Notes: a model not told the origin generated them from the sequence alone. Counted from the first letter of the stretch, positions 35,501-49,569 are shown. The stretch is 64,000 bases of DNA from Brugia malayi (GCF_000002995.4 NW_025062475.1:12246687-12310686), one strand, 5' to 3'. Made by a program: numbers and translations.

Positions 35501-36188
35501 ATGTTTTAGTTATTTTTTTTTTCTTTCCCTGTTAAAACTGAAAGGTGACACTCATCCGTGTCACTGCGACATCCCTTATAAGTATTCAAAGCTTGACCAC
35601 TTCATCGTCTTTTTAGCGATTATTGGATTATTCCTGGCATACATCACAGCTGCATGAACTGATTTTTTTGTTTTAACCTTATGTTGCAGTTCAAATTTTA
35701 TTTAAATCAATCAATCAATTTGCATAATCTCGAAATAGCTTCTCGAATTTTTCTTTTTTTTTTTTTTTCAGTTAAAAAGTTTAACTACTAACTTCTTGAT
35801 TAAGAACTTTAGCATACTGAGCAATTGGTTGTACACATCTTTGAACAGCTTCGTTAATTCGATGAGAACAATGTAGCGTTGCAAATTTTGGATGTATTAA
35901 TAACACACCTGAAATTAAACTAATTATCTATTAAAATTTCAAATTTTTTAAATTTTGAATATTTCTAATTTTTTTTAGACAAAATAAAAAAAAAAAGAAA
36001 ATTTTGAGATGATTTTATTTTTGCATAGAACCATAAGTAACTATTAATGATGAATAAATTTCAAAAAAAAATAAATAAATAAACTCAGTATTTGTCATTA
36101 AAATTTAAAATTAAATTTAACAAAATAAACAAATTTATACTAATAGATGCATACCAATAATAAAAATAAATGAATAAGTGTGTTGCAT
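32519..36188 (-). CDS. Secreted 12-Cys protein with hydrophobic C-terminus (CPG4/DUF19-like), 7 exons, 369 aa
   Basis: Exons are 36155-36188, 35793-35908, 34666-34760, 34211-34326, 33739-33883, 33241-33484 and 32519-32878. All phases match and the sum is 1110 nt. A signal peptide (MQHTYSFIFIIGVLLIH) is followed by an ectodomain with 12 cysteines. Segments include FNECVHKLRQQCPEH, DASYGFLCNEGYE, SAECLVELDRQ and NYFASCVERPISYGCG. A Ser/Gly/acidic low-complexity region with an SSG and several N-x-S/T sequons follows. It ends in a hydrophobic stretch (SLIFIFAQYLSLCWLILKIC), which suggests a GPI-anchor signal or tail anchor. The Cys layout recalls the nematode CPG4 (chondroitin proteoglycan 4) or DUF19 extracellular domains. 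The gene is secure; the family call is moderate. Expected location is the cell surface or egg/cuticle matrix. Intron 2 carries a small opposite-strand open frame. Two tiny upstream open frames precede the start. Confidence 0.85.
35457..35657 (+). CDS. Possible small two-segment membrane protein, nested in an intron
   Basis: This is a single-exon frame of 66 codons, on the strand opposite to the 12-Cys gene and inside its second intron. It begins MKIDNSILYVLVPLLCFSYF, has a polar middle with CHC and DIPYKYSKLDH, and ends in a second hydrophobic stretch (FIVFLAIIGLFLAYITAA). The second half (from about 35545) is clearly less A/T-rich than the surrounding intron and looks coding. The first half could be intron, with the real exon starting after the CTGAAAG near 35552. 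I do not recognise the family and there is no obvious poly(A) signal close by. Confidence 0.35.
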   Translation: MKIDNSILYVLVPLLCFSYFFFLSLLKLKGDTHPCHCDIPYKYSKLDHFIVFLAIIGLFLAYITAA

Positions 36189-36189
36189 C

Positions 36190-36271
36190 TCATAAATAGC
36201 AATTTCTTGCCATCTATCTAAATCGTTATTCAAACCATAATAAAGTAAATTAACATTTCAGCAAATTTCAT
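36190..36271 (-). promoter_or_regulatory. Two upstream open frames in the 12-Cys gene leader
   Basis: After a TTTCAG acceptor near 36287 the leader contains two short frames. ATG 36271 encodes 13 residues (MKFAEMLIYFIMV, stop at 36230). ATG 36213 encodes 7 residues (MARNCYL), with its stop TGA at 36192-36190 directly before the main ATG at 36188. If the leader is transcribed as drawn, both would lower initiation at the main start. Confidence 0.5.
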
Positions 36272-36707
36272 CGCTTTCAATTTTCTGAAATTAATTACAT
36301 TTATAAATTAGAAATTTCAATTAAAATACGATGCATTTTTAGATACGAAAGTTTTTTTTTTTTTTTTTTAACCTGAAATTTATATTATTAATTTTTTCTT
36401 CATCTCATTTTTTTTTCCTCAATATTTAATTTTAATTAGGCAATAAATAAAGTATGATTAATAAATTTTCTCAAATTCTAATTTTATTAAATTTAATGGA
36501 TGATAAATTGCAAAATAAATCTAAAGTAATAAAACTGAAACGTCATTGTATTGCAAAATAGATATACGCCTGAAGTTTCACGTGTGAGGAGAAGAACGTG
36601 ATCGTAATTTTTTTTAGTAATAATTTTTTTCTATTCAAGTGACTTTCAAGCTTCCAATTTTGTTTTCTTTGGAAATTAATGAGAAATGTGCAAAGATTCT
36701 CACGGAA

Positions 36708-36896
36708 ATAACTTGACACGTAATATGAAGTAAACACAAATAACAGATGACGTGACCTCACTGCTTTCCCATAACTTGACACGTAATATGAAGTAAACAC
36801 AAATAACAGATGACGTGACCTCACTGCTTTCCCATAACTTGACACGTAATATGAAGTAAACACAAATAACAGATGACGTGACCTCACTGCTTTCCC
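36708..36896. repeat. 63-bp direct repeat, 3 near-identical copies, upstream of the 12-Cys gene
   Basis: ATAACTTGACACGTAATATG begins at 36708, 36771 and 36834, exact 63-bp spacing, with essentially no differences between copies. Each copy contains CAGATGACGTGACCTCAC, with a CRE-like TGACGT and an overlapping TGACCTCA. The array starts about 520 bp upstream of the start codon at 36188. Because 63 is divisible by three, two overlapping minus-strand frames run through it (36543-36902 and 36700-36912) and encode repeats. I regard these as shadows. Confidence 0.95.
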
Positions 36897-36899
36897 ACT

Positions 36900-39800
36900 C
36901 ATAATTCACCACAATTTTCCTTAATTCTTAAGTAAACACTAATTTACATCTCATTTCTCTCTGCAAAAATTATTGTTGTCATAAAGTTGTATGGTATGGT
37001 ATATTCGGAAAGTTCAAAGGTTATCCTAGTAGAAGGTTATATTTTGAGGAAAAAGCATTACCGTACATTATTACATCTCTAGCAAAATTTATATGTTTAC
37101 GTTTTATTAGCCAATGCTAACACTTGTCAAAACTGGTGACTAACAAATGGATGCAATGAAAAGTAATAATTAATGTCATCAAAAAAAAAAAAAAAAAAAA
37201 ATGAGGTGACATTTTAAGAGATAAACTAGATTAGAACATTTTTAAATCATTTTTATGATACATTTTCTCAACTATATTTTCAACATTTTGAAAACATTTT
37301 GAAAGAAAAAAAAAAACTTTAAAGTGGTACTTATATTAATAAAATATGCTTATAAGTAAGATTTCAAATATCTATTTTGAAAAATCAATGGAATACTTGA
37401 ATGAATGAATCATTTTAATATTAAGATTAAGTGATAGACTTATGCTATCATTGAACAATAAACTAAAACAATTTTGGTATGCATAAATTATTCACTGCTA
37501 AATATAATTTCGAACGAATTTTTGACAATTTAAAAGTTCATTCATGCATGTCAAGTCACTTTGAATAATGCTAATGACACATTTTCTGGTAGACAATTAT
37601 CAATCTATCAACACCAAACATTTAAAACTCACTTTTCAATATTTCCGTATGAAATGCTATTTCTGACAATGAATAATACTAAAATTTGAAAATTGAAAAT
37701 TTTAATAATGATTATCATCAATCATTTTCATTCTCGATATTTATAAATTATGGTTTCGTTTAAAAAAAATTTTAAATTGTTTAACAATAATGTGAAAATG
37801 CATAATTAGCCAAGTAAAACATTCAAATTTATCACTTTTTTTAAATCAATTTTATTCTAAAAAAAAAAAAAAAAGAAGAAGTAATATAAAATGTGAGAGA
37901 TATTTCCATTTCGAGAATGAGTAAGGCAAATGTTAATTAAACTCTTTGAATTTTTGTTTTGCTATACATTTTCCTAAAAAGCTATCAGTAATCATTAATA
38001 TCATAATTATAAAAATATATTTAATATTTTTTAATTTGAATAAAAGAAAACAGAGAGAAAAAAAAAAGCACTCATTCCATTTTAATGAATATATAATATT
38101 GACAACAAAATTTTAGTATAAAAGAAAAAATATTCCACTTCTAATTAATGAATTTTTTTTTCCTACAAAGTTTGTTATTTATTTATAAACATTTCACATC
38201 AAATATTTATTACTTTAGCTATTACATTTGTAAATAAGTGAAACAATGTTTACAGTATGCATATTTACGGCAAATTTACGTTATTTAACAAATTTTATTT
38301 AATTATTTCATATCGATAGGATTAGATAAGCATATGAGCAGCTAATAATCTTATGCATATTCAAAAAATGTGAAAAAAAAATTAAATTGAATGCATCATT
38401 TGGATTATAAGCACTTCAATTTTCAATTTTAATATTTATTAGTTATAAATTAAATTGATTAAAATACAGTAACTGTAACATTGACATAAGTTGAAGTTTG
38501 CAATAATATATTATTGATGAATATAATTAGCAATGATTATCATTTCAGATGACATTCTTGTCTCATAATTACTTCATTAATGACATAACTAACATATGTC
38601 TATCATATAATTCTAACTATATTCTATTTTATCAAAAGCATAATTACTAATTAGTTATCATTCTTTTAGTTTGATAAGAAGAAAAGAGATAAATAATTGA
38701 TATAATTAATAGCTATTATTTTAGCTTATATAATTGAAATTAAAATCGTTAAGAAAATAAAAAAAAAAAAAAACAAAAGGACCAAAGTTTATTTGCAGGA
38801 ATTGCATCTATTTATTTCTATAAGTAAGTAGTAGTATTGTCGTCCTTTTTCTTTTTTTTCTTTTTTTGTCTCTTTGCGCTTACTTACTTTTCGCTTTTCC
38901 TTTGTACTTCCGCCAATGCCTTTCTCATTTTTCCTTCCTTTTCAATTTACGCCATCGCTTGATGTACATGCATACTCGTTTTGTAACGCTCAATTTAATC
39001 AATTCAATCTCGGGAATATACTCGAGACTGAAGCGCTTAAGAAAAGCTTTCTATTACACTTCTTCAATCTCATAAACATATATATGCATGAGTCGTGAAC
39101 TATGAGCTATGACTTATATTAAATTTCAATGTAATTTTCTTTTTTTTTTTTTCTTTATTAGAAAAAAAATTTTTTTTTGAATTTTCTTAAAAACTTTTAT
39201 TTACTTTTATCTTTTGCATATTTTTATTTTTAGTTAAAATATTTTCCATTAAATTTTTTGATTAATAATTCTCATTGAACAAAAAGAGATCAACAGAAAT
39301 TACTGTAAAGCATAATTTTTAATAATCAAAAAAAGAGTTTTTTTTTTTTGAAATAAAACTTTGATTTTAAAAATAAAACACTTTTGCTTCTTCAGTTTAT
39401 CTTATTTCTTTTTTTACAATGATTTCTACTTTTTTTTTGATGATGGAAAGGAAATGAGAAGTTCAAAAATAATTTATAATTGTTACAATTATCTTTTTTG
39501 AACTGAAATATTCATTAAATTTAAGTTACTTAACTTATCTACTGAATGATTAGAAACAAACATAAATGCTCAAAGTTCTTATCAGTTTAATCTTTCGAAA
39601 AAGTTTGATTTATCAAACGCTTGTAATATAGTATCATTATATTCTGAAAGCATAATTACAAACTAAATTTCAGCAATACCAAATTTGTACTTAAAAAAAA
39701 AAACTTAGTGTTCAACAAGATTGACAAATTTTACCAGAAAAAAGTTCTTTGAAAATAAAAAAAAAAAGGAAATAGAAAGTAAATTCATATTATACTTCAA

Positions 39801-42800
39801 TTTTTGACTTAGTTAAATTATTTAAACTTCAATATATGATGTGAATTTTGAAATAACAATCTTCTATATTTTTCTAAAATATTTCAAATTCATTTTCAAT
39901 TTTTTTCGAATCATTTTTTTTTTTTTTTTTTTTTGCTTAGTTTAATGAGTGGTTACATTAAATTATTCGATGAATTTGACAGACTATAATTTCATTTAGA
40001 CAATATCATCAAGAATCAAGGACATTTGTTGAGATTTGAGGATAAAAGACGAGACGGGTCATTTTGGTAGAGGACAAAGAAGGGAATAGGTCGAGGTTAA
40101 ACGGATACTGTAGACAAGGGGTACTGTTTATCACTACCTGATGAATTCAAAATTCACATCAATTTCTTGATTTCTTGAAGTAAAAATGATTTTTACTCTT
40201 AAAAAGTAATCTCATGAATGGTCCAATGATGAGATAATTAATTTGCTAAAATAGCTAATTTAATTGTAAATCAGAAAAAAAAAATTACAGTAATAAAACG
40301 TAAAATTTAAAAAAATTTAAAAGTAAAATTTTTAAGCTTTCTAAGCATAACTTAGCATAATTAAGAAGTTAAATGATATGTAATTTAGTAATAGCAATGA
40401 TAATTTTTGAATAAAGAGAAATTGTCATGGACAGACATAAAATTGTCAAATCAATCATTGAGGAACGTTGACAGCAATGCATGAACGATTAAAGAGTAGG
40501 CCAGAAGTATCGAACATTCATTGGGCTATGATTACTTCTTGGCTCCATGGCTATACCAAAGACATAAATGAATTTTTCAATAGCAAATGTTCAATTTATT
40601 GATTATAACTTACATTTATGCATCAATAATGATGGAACGTTATATGAATCATTGTTAAATGTTAAATTTTAGCTATTAATTAATGTAAATATGAAATTTG
40701 TACAGTGATTGAAATCATTTGATAACAGTGAATGATGTTTTAAAATAATATTCACAAAATTAATATTAAAGAAAAAATCTATGTTTAGAATATTTAAAAT
40801 ATAAAGAAACTTAAAAACTAAGTATTAGTTGAATTTGTTATAGGAACATTTTGAGGCCTTTTAAGAGCCTTAAGGCTTTTTCAATCACAATTGTTTGCTA
40901 TTAAAACAGCACTTCAAAAAAAAAAAAAAAAATTTCCGAGATAAAAGACTGATTAAGCTTTAAAAAAGTAAAGGAAAATAAATTTGAATGTATTTTAGTG
41001 ATGAGAAAAAAAAAAAAAAGGAATATGAACACAAAAGTGACCACAAAAGAGGCAATCAAAGGAATGGGTAATAAATAGGTTTAACTGAAAAATGGAAGGA
41101 AAGAAGGAAGAGGAGAAAGAAAGTTGAAAGAATTTTTAGAAAGAGAAGAGAAGACGAAGAGAAGAGAAGAGGGTTCTTATTAGGTAGATAAGGATTCTCA
41201 ATCAGTTCTGTTCAAGGAACGATTTTACCCACTTGAAAACAAACTGGACAACAATTGACCGTTGTCCACTGATGACCATTACTAAGTCTTCTTACTTCAT
41301 TACTTCATTTCATCCTTGGAAACCACTTCAGAATTCAGAGAAGTAACTAGCAAATTTTATATGCTTTTACAACGAACGAACCTTTCCGGCAAATATTCTT
41401 TCATCTTTGCTAGTCATTCAACCTTTTCTCTATCGTAAATATATCGCTTTGACCAGTGATAATAATCGATTTCCAGTATGTTAATTTTAAATTTAATCCT
41501 ATAATTATATATTCAAATATTATTTAGGAAAAAAAAACAATAAAGTAAAAGAATAATATAATATGGAATAAACTTTAATTAATAATTTATTTAAAAAACT
41601 AAAAATAGAATAAATAAATTTCGGTATAATTGATTACAGATTTAGAATCAATGCCAGGAAATATTCACATATGATAATGATTAGATACTCCTTAATATTC
41701 AATATTCATTATCTCATATTTAATTTAAACTTAATAATCCATTCAAAGATATCAATGAACAAACTGGGAAATTTTATTTAGACAATATTATCAGTATTAT
41801 ACTGTATCAGTAATTTCAAGAAATAGAAAATGATAACATTTTATCAATGTTCCTTTAATAATCATTCCTTGAAGCTTCTTTTTCTTTTCTTTGGCTTCAA
41901 CTACTTTTAACTGTAAAATTTCTTCTGCACTTTTCCTCAACCAAAACTACGAATAATCAATTATCGTTACAGAACTTATCAGAAGTTATCAGTATAACCT
42001 GCAAGTAGGAATAATTCATTCTGTCTTATTTTGAATTTTATATTTCTTCTTTCTATCCTTTCTTAAATATCCCTACTTCATAATAATCATTTAAATTCAA
42101 CAAATTTGATAAATTAAACGAATTTACTTGACAATAATTTAAAATGATAAATAAGGTCTAAGGATGTGTTCTTGCAATGATTCAAAATTATCAGTTTTAA
42201 CAGATTAATGCTTATTCCATTTGTTATTTCAGAAATTGAACAAATGTATTCTTATTACAAATGCATTATTATCATAAGTGGCTCTTTTCTCCTTTTCATA
42301 GAAGAAATTGATAAGTTATCAGACAATTCTTTTATCTTACTGTTAATGAAAGGTCAAATATGACTACATAAAGTAAGTTAGAGAAGCTTAAAGTAAGTTT
42401 GAATGTTGCTATTTCATTCAATGTAAGTTTCGGTTCTTTGAAAACTGAAATAATTTGTGTAAAATAATTTTTTTTTGGACACTTGTTATCAGCTGTTATC
42501 ACTTCCATATCACTTCATTTATAAAGCTTTTCCTACGGATACTTTTTATCATTTAGCATTTTAGGAATTTCAAGGAAAAATTTAATGCTAGTAGTTTGGA
42601 GTGAGAAATTATTCTGAATAATCTATAATCAAAATCAATAAATCAAACTTGAAATAGCAAACCATTTATTTTCGTTTCTTCTCACAGTGATATGATGGAG
42701 CTGTCATTTTAGGATTTAAAAAAACACTAAGTGGAAAATTGAAAAAAGTAATAGCCTCTCTTGCGCAAATTTGAGAAAGTCATTACCGCTCGATGGATAT

Positions 42801-43508
42801 ATCATTGATAATAATAATTTCATGCTTCACTGATAATTTGGAGCATTTTTAAATTTAAGTTAAACTTTTTCAAAAGCAATTTATGTGCCGAAGACGCTTA
42901 TTTACTAACTAATGTCTACCATATGCGTCAATTTGTAATGAGCAAAGGAAATAAAATTTAATTACAATTTATTATTTAATATTTTAAAATTTAAAATGAA
43001 CTGAATTTCTGCATGAATATAAAATACAAATAAAATATGATAAAGTAAGCATTTTTAATTTGCGCTTATCTAGTTTAAAAAAAAAAAAAAAGAAAACATT
43101 GTTAAAACTTGAAATGAAGCGTAGTAGTATGAGAAAGGGCATATTTTCCACTTTTTTTTTTGAAAAAAAAAACGGATAATTAACTTCCGGAAATCATGAT
43201 TGGTTTAAGAGGGAGAGAGAGAGAGAGAGAGGGAGAGGGAGAGAGAAAGCATAATAATGATCTATCTTTCAACAGTCAATAAATTTCTATTAGTCCTTGG
43301 GAATCAAAATACAATAAGCTTTTTCATTCGAATCACATTTTAAATAATACTTATTAAAAAAAAAAAAAAATTCCAAGAAATGCATGCCAAGAAGAAATTT
43401 TACAGGAAATGATAACCATAGAGAGAGAGAGAGAGAGAGAAGGAGAGGGAGAGATAAAAAGAAGACGAGATATGATAGGTTATAATTTAATTGATTTTAT
43501 TCCTGTTT

Positions 43509-43539
<31 letters not shown>

Positions 43540-46500
43540 CATAATTGTCTTTGTGGTACTGTTTTAAAATTGTAGTTAATTCTATGATTTATGATTAGGA
43601 TGATAAAATAAATATCAAATGGTAAAGTTATTGTTTTTATTTCTAAATCAAACATAAGAAAGTATTGACAAAACGAATTAAATGGTTTCTAGAATCGGAT
43701 TTTATTTTAAAAAAAAGGGAAAGAAAAAACCTTATTAGAATGTTTTATATTCGTATAAATTTATTCATTTATTGTATAGAAAAAAATAGTTATTATCAAT
43801 AAATCATTAAAATTTATAAGTTTTTTTTCCTTTTTTTTTTTTGGTTTTTTGTTTTTTAAAAATTACTTAGTTAAAAAAAGGAATGAAATGAGAAGAAAAT
43901 ATAAATTTTCAATATTAAATATGACAAATATTTGAATCTTCAAATAGTAGAAGAAAAAACATTTTATGTGTGGATAATATGAGTGCAAATTATAGAATTT
44001 ATTTAATTTCAACAAATTTCCTAGGAAAAAAAAAAAAAAAAAAATTCGTTTTAATTTTCGATACGACAAAATGAGAAATGAATTTTCGAAAAATGAGAAT
44101 TTTCCTAAGAGGAAATCCATTTAGTAGGGTTGAATATTCATCAAATAATTGTAATTTACACAAATGATTCCAAAGTGCGATGATATTAACTGCTTAGTAT
44201 TTTCAAGTCTTTCCCCTGACACTCAGTAAAATTTAGGTTAAAATGACAATAACAGATGGACTAAGGTTGATTGCATCCATTTATTCAACAAGTTTAGAAC
44301 CATTTGGTATAATAGCAGCTTTTACTTAAAAGGTATATTCAATATGTAAATGACTTACTTAATAACTACTAATTAAAGTAACAGTTAACTCTAAATAAGT
44401 AATTTATGCATATTACGATAGAGTGAAAAAGTATGCTATTATTATTGTGATAGGATGGATGAACATAATGACTAATCTTTTGGTACAATAATTAATTGCT
44501 AATTTATGCGATGAAAAAAATTTCTCAATGATTTTAAGATCGTTTGGGTCAAATTTGATCTCATCGTTGCATATATTTAAAAAAAAAAGGAACGAATGTA
44601 CAATACAAAGTAATTATGAGTTATTTTAAAAAAAAATTCAATGAATTTTTTTTTTTAATTTAGAAGAAAAATTTTTTGTTTTTTATTTTAATAAGAAATA
44701 ATTTTTTGCATTTTTTGTTGAATTGTTTTTTTTGTGCAAAATTTTTATTATTGGTAATTTGTTTATTTATGAAATGAAAAAGCAATTTTTTAGGAAATAA
44801 AAATTATTATATGTAACTTTATATGAATGAATATAATTAGAGTGGACAAATGACCACACCAATGTTTTGTTTATTTTTGGATGATCGAAAGAGTAGCTAC
44901 CATCGATGCGTATAATGGACGAATGGATGGGTGGATGGACAATTGATATAAAAGATCAAATTTTGTGGAGGTTATATGGGAATGCAGGATGTCCACTCTT
45001 GTCCTAATCTGTTCACTAAACAATAAAAGTGGACGACATCATGTCAACAAAAATATCCTAAAATTAAAAACCATTTCAAAATTTGGTGTTATTCATTCAT
45101 CAATCAATTTCATGAATTTTGCAAATGGAAATTTTATACAATAATATAAAAATTTAGTGAATTAAGAATTAAAATAAATTTAGTACATTTTAGTGATAGT
45201 AAATAATAGGAATAAATGTAAGTAATTCGATGTGAGAGGAAAATGTTTGGAAGTAAAAAACTGTTAAAACACACAAAACGATCATTTAAATTATTTATTT
45301 CAGGTTTTTTGGTCGAATTTTATTCATAAAATTGTGTTATATTCAATTTAATCTTGTTTTCGATACTTTTTTATGTTATTTTAGAATAAAATAATAACTT
45401 AACAAATGCAATAGGATGTAGTCATTAAGTTAATGAATCTAAAATTAATAATTTAAACAGAAAGATTTAAATAAAAGATTGTTCTCATATTGAAATACAA
45501 ATGTAAACAAATATAAAATAAAATTCGTTGATTATTACCAGCTATGTTTGAATTTCATTCAAATAAAACAGCTTTAAGCTTCTTTTAAATAGAAAATTCA
45601 CTACTAAAATAATACAAAAAAAATTTTTTTTTAATTTATGAAAGTATTTTTTTAATAAATTTCATTTTTGTTGATATTTACACATTATTATTTGAAAACG
45701 AAAAATTTATTTTCATTTTCTTTTTTTGTTGATAAAATTATTTCTACACTAAATACCACATTATTCATAGCTGTTTAACATTATTTGATAAGCTAATAAT
45801 GCTACCAATTAGCTAAAACATTCATTGGTGGATTAGAATAATAATAAAATAAATGAGGATAAGATGGATTACTTTTATACATTATATATTAAAGTAATTA
45901 CTTACTTTATTACTCTGGCAAACATATCGATAATCTAATAAATAACTTAAAGTAATGAATTAATTCACATGGAAAGGATAAAAATTATGCATAATAAATC
46001 TTAATTTTGAACATATACAATGATTGAATATATTTTATTTTTATTATGAATAACAATCAAAATCAGATAATTAAGAATTACTCAACTTTTAAAAATTTGA
46101 GTAAACATACTATTACGATGACATATATATATTAACTGTTTTATAAATTAACTATTAATTCAAAATAAATTACTCAATTTTAATAAATTTGATTTGCGTA
46201 AATTGAAAAAAAAACTTTTCAAAAAAAATGTAAACAAAAAAAAAAAAAAACGGATGAAAAATAAAACGGAATGAGATGAGATTGCTTTACCGGAAATAGT
46301 TAGTGAAATAAAAATATACACTGAAGGAAGGAAGGTGAAATGTGTTGTACACAGCAGGAGGTAAGGTCCATTTAATTGTTTGGTCCAATAAAATATCGAA
46401 ACCAATTTTCATCTCTTTTCAAAAAAGATAGAAAAGTCATTCAAACATTGACTATTGTCCATTTCTTATCATTTTTCTCTTTTTTTTTTTGCCTTTTTTT

Positions 46501-49500
46501 TTATTTGCAATAAAAATTTCAGGTTGACAACACTTAATTACTTCTTTTAGTAGTTTGTCACCAAAAATTACTTTGACAAAATACATTAGTGCAATAATTG
46601 GTTGATTAAGATTTTTTTTTTTTTTTTTTTTCTATAAAAATAGATGGTAGAAAAAAAAAAAAAAAAGAAAAATGGTAAAAATATTAAGAAAGGAAAAAAC
46701 AAAAATAATGTAAACATAATTTTTTTTGAAATTTTTTTTTTTTCACAAATAATTACATTTTGCAAAATTTAATTAAAACAATATAAAATTTATTGAGGGT
46801 AATAATTATTATAGTGATTTATTATACTGATAAAAAATGATAAAGAGAATGATAGTTAGTTATAAAGTGTAAAAAATAGGTTAAGTAAAAAAGGTTATGG
46901 TTAGGGCAAATCGGAGGCATATTATTATCATCAAAGGATGATAATGCAAAAAGATTTGATTGATTAGGGAATGGAAGATGATCGCTGTATGACATGTCAT
47001 CTTTAAAAGGTAAATGAAATGAAGTCTACCTAACCTTTCCTTCGTAACCTTTCACCTTTCTTTATGTTCACTGATAATTATTCATTATTTTGCAATATTT
47101 CATCGCATAAATCTCATAAATTAACATTCTAAACAATTTTACAACTTCTAAATTGCAAAAAAAAACAAACAAACAAACAATTAGTGACAAGTTTTAAAAC
47201 TATGAAATATATTACACAAATTTTAAATCATTTCTTTTTAGATTTCATTTTACTTAACGAATAATAAAAAAATAGTTCTTATTTTGTTATTAAATGAAAT
47301 TTATGACAAAAAAAAAATCACTGATAAGGTTAATGTTAGTTGAAATATATATATATATATATATATAACAAACGAATGAAAGAATAAAATTGTGTGGCAA
47401 AAAATTTTTAAAAAGACAAATCTAAGATTTAACTCAAATCGATTAGACTAATTTCTTATCTCATATTCTATGCTAATTTCTTTTTGTTCATTTATCGTTT
47501 TTTGGATAATAAAATTGAAAGAAAAAAAAAATGAAAAATTACTCATTCAATTTGAAATGCAATGCATAAAAGTGATTAAAGTAACGAGCAAAAAATGCTT
47601 TATTCTCAAAATATTTATCATTTCTTAGCAAATGATAACTGATTTGAAGTGTTAATATTGTTGATTTAAAAGTAAACAATAAACTGAAATGGATTAAACA
47701 ATGAAATTGAATTTATGAAAATTTACATACACCAAATAATCATTTTCAAAAGGAAATTATTTAAGCTTTGAAGTGAAATACAAATTTGAATAATTTCAAT
47801 AACAATTTTAAATCCATAAAATGACAAACAGCCAAATTTTCATCAATTCTTAATTTGCATACGAAGAATATTAATTAATGATTAACAATATTTTAAATTC
47901 TCTAATTTGTATACTTCAAATCCTTTCACTGTCTCATTCTCTCATTCTCTCAATGAAATATTATTTTCTTTTTTTTTATTTTCAATTACTAATGCATGCT
48001 ATTTCTCTTTTTTTTTACTACTTCATTAATCATAGCAAATTTTGTTTTCATTCAAAATTACAGTATTCATTTACTCCCTTAAGGTTTTCTTAAAATTTTG
48101 ATCATTTAAATTTTTTCCTTTCCTTTTTCTCTTTTTCTTTTTCTTTTTTTTTTTTTTTGAAAATGCATTCTTCCGTATAATGTCAAATGGCAATGTCGTA
48201 TTCATGAATGGGCAGTTTGTTTGTTTGTTTTTTTTTTTTTTTTTTTAAATTTTATGGTTAGTTTTTCTTTTTCTTTTTTAAGAATTTGAAATATTGTTTG
48301 ATGATTGTTTGAACTGATAAACTTTCTTATTTTTTTTTTTTATTCTATTTTAACTAATTCAAATGTTTTACATTAACTGATTTTGACTATCTTTTGTTGG
48401 AATTTTTAAATTATTAATAATTATTTCTCATCAAAGAATTTTAACTAATTCATAAAATTTCCAAAATCTTAGAAAAAGAATTTGAATTATTAAGTATTTT
48501 GAAATTTGTTAATATTGTATTCTAATTTCGAGTAACATTTGCTAATTCAATAGATAAAGTTTAATTTATTCCCTTTTATGCCTTAAGTAATAAATAATTT
48601 TCAAACTGAAATTCATTTGCTCTTTTTTTTTTTAAATGATAAGTTCAAAATTATAAATATGACATTGTGAGAATTATTTACTTTTAAATTTTTATAGAGT
48701 TCGTTTGGATAACCTAAATATAAAAATTTACTTAAAGTTTAATTAAGAAAAATCAATTACTAAATCGTAGCTTTTAGTAAATTTATTTAATGCAAAAGTG
48801 CCTGGAATACTCAGGAATTTTAACCTATGCATGACGTGACGTACGTGAGAAATTTTCAAACTTAAGTAGCAATTGATGCATACAAATTATAACAAACAGA
48901 TTATTAAGCAATATATCAAATTAATATTATCAACTTAGTCTTCAAATGATGTAAATTAGATTACTTAATTATGTTATATACACTTTAATTAAAATACAAC
49001 ATACTATAACTTAGCTTATTTTTAATTAAAATATGAAGAAATATTTTAATTAAAAGTATTATATTTATAATATTAATCATAACATAATATATTGTACTAT
49101 TTCAGATAAATATAAAAGATGAAATATCATGTTGAAATGAAAAATTCAAATTAGGAATTAACATTTCTACAACAAATCCTTTGTTCTTTCCGACGAAATG
49201 AAAAAGTTGACTTAGTGACAAAAAAAGATTAAATATATGTGATGCGATCAAGAGAGAATGGAAAAGAAAAAAAAAAATTGAAATAATTGGTGGATGAAAT
49301 TTAAATGAAACCAATTCTGATGGATAAGGCAATTTTTATAGGCTCAATATATTGTCCCCAAGAGAATACCCATTGCTTTTATGGCTTAATCATCATATCT
49401 GTCTCTCTTCAAATTCTTGATTAATTAAGTCTTTTACATCGATTCCTTTACTTTCAATAAATTTCAAAGAAATTTATTGAAAAAAAAAAAACTCTATTTC

Positions 49501-49569
49501 ACAATTTTTACTTCCATCGTATGCAATTTGTTTGAATTTCAAAATAGTTTGAAATTTAATTGCACTAAA

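Noticed and set aside
36543..36912. Two overlapping minus-strand frames with 21-residue repeats
   Set aside because: Shadows of the 63-bp triplicated element; two frames are open over the same DNA.
38866..39098. Two overlapping 70-codon plus-strand frames
   Set aside because: Both frames are open at once over a pyrimidine-rich stretch, with no family pattern. It is more likely untranslated or regulatory sequence.
41170..41340. Open frames after the purine-rich tract (for example …FTHLKTNWTTIDRC…)
   Set aside because: Two different frames are open simultaneously and no splice structure fits.
46160..46405. 81-codon minus-strand frame MVSIFYWTKQLNGPYLL…
   Set aside because: A possible donor (CCG|GTAAAG) exists, but no downstream exon was found and the second half is Phe-rich A/T shadow.
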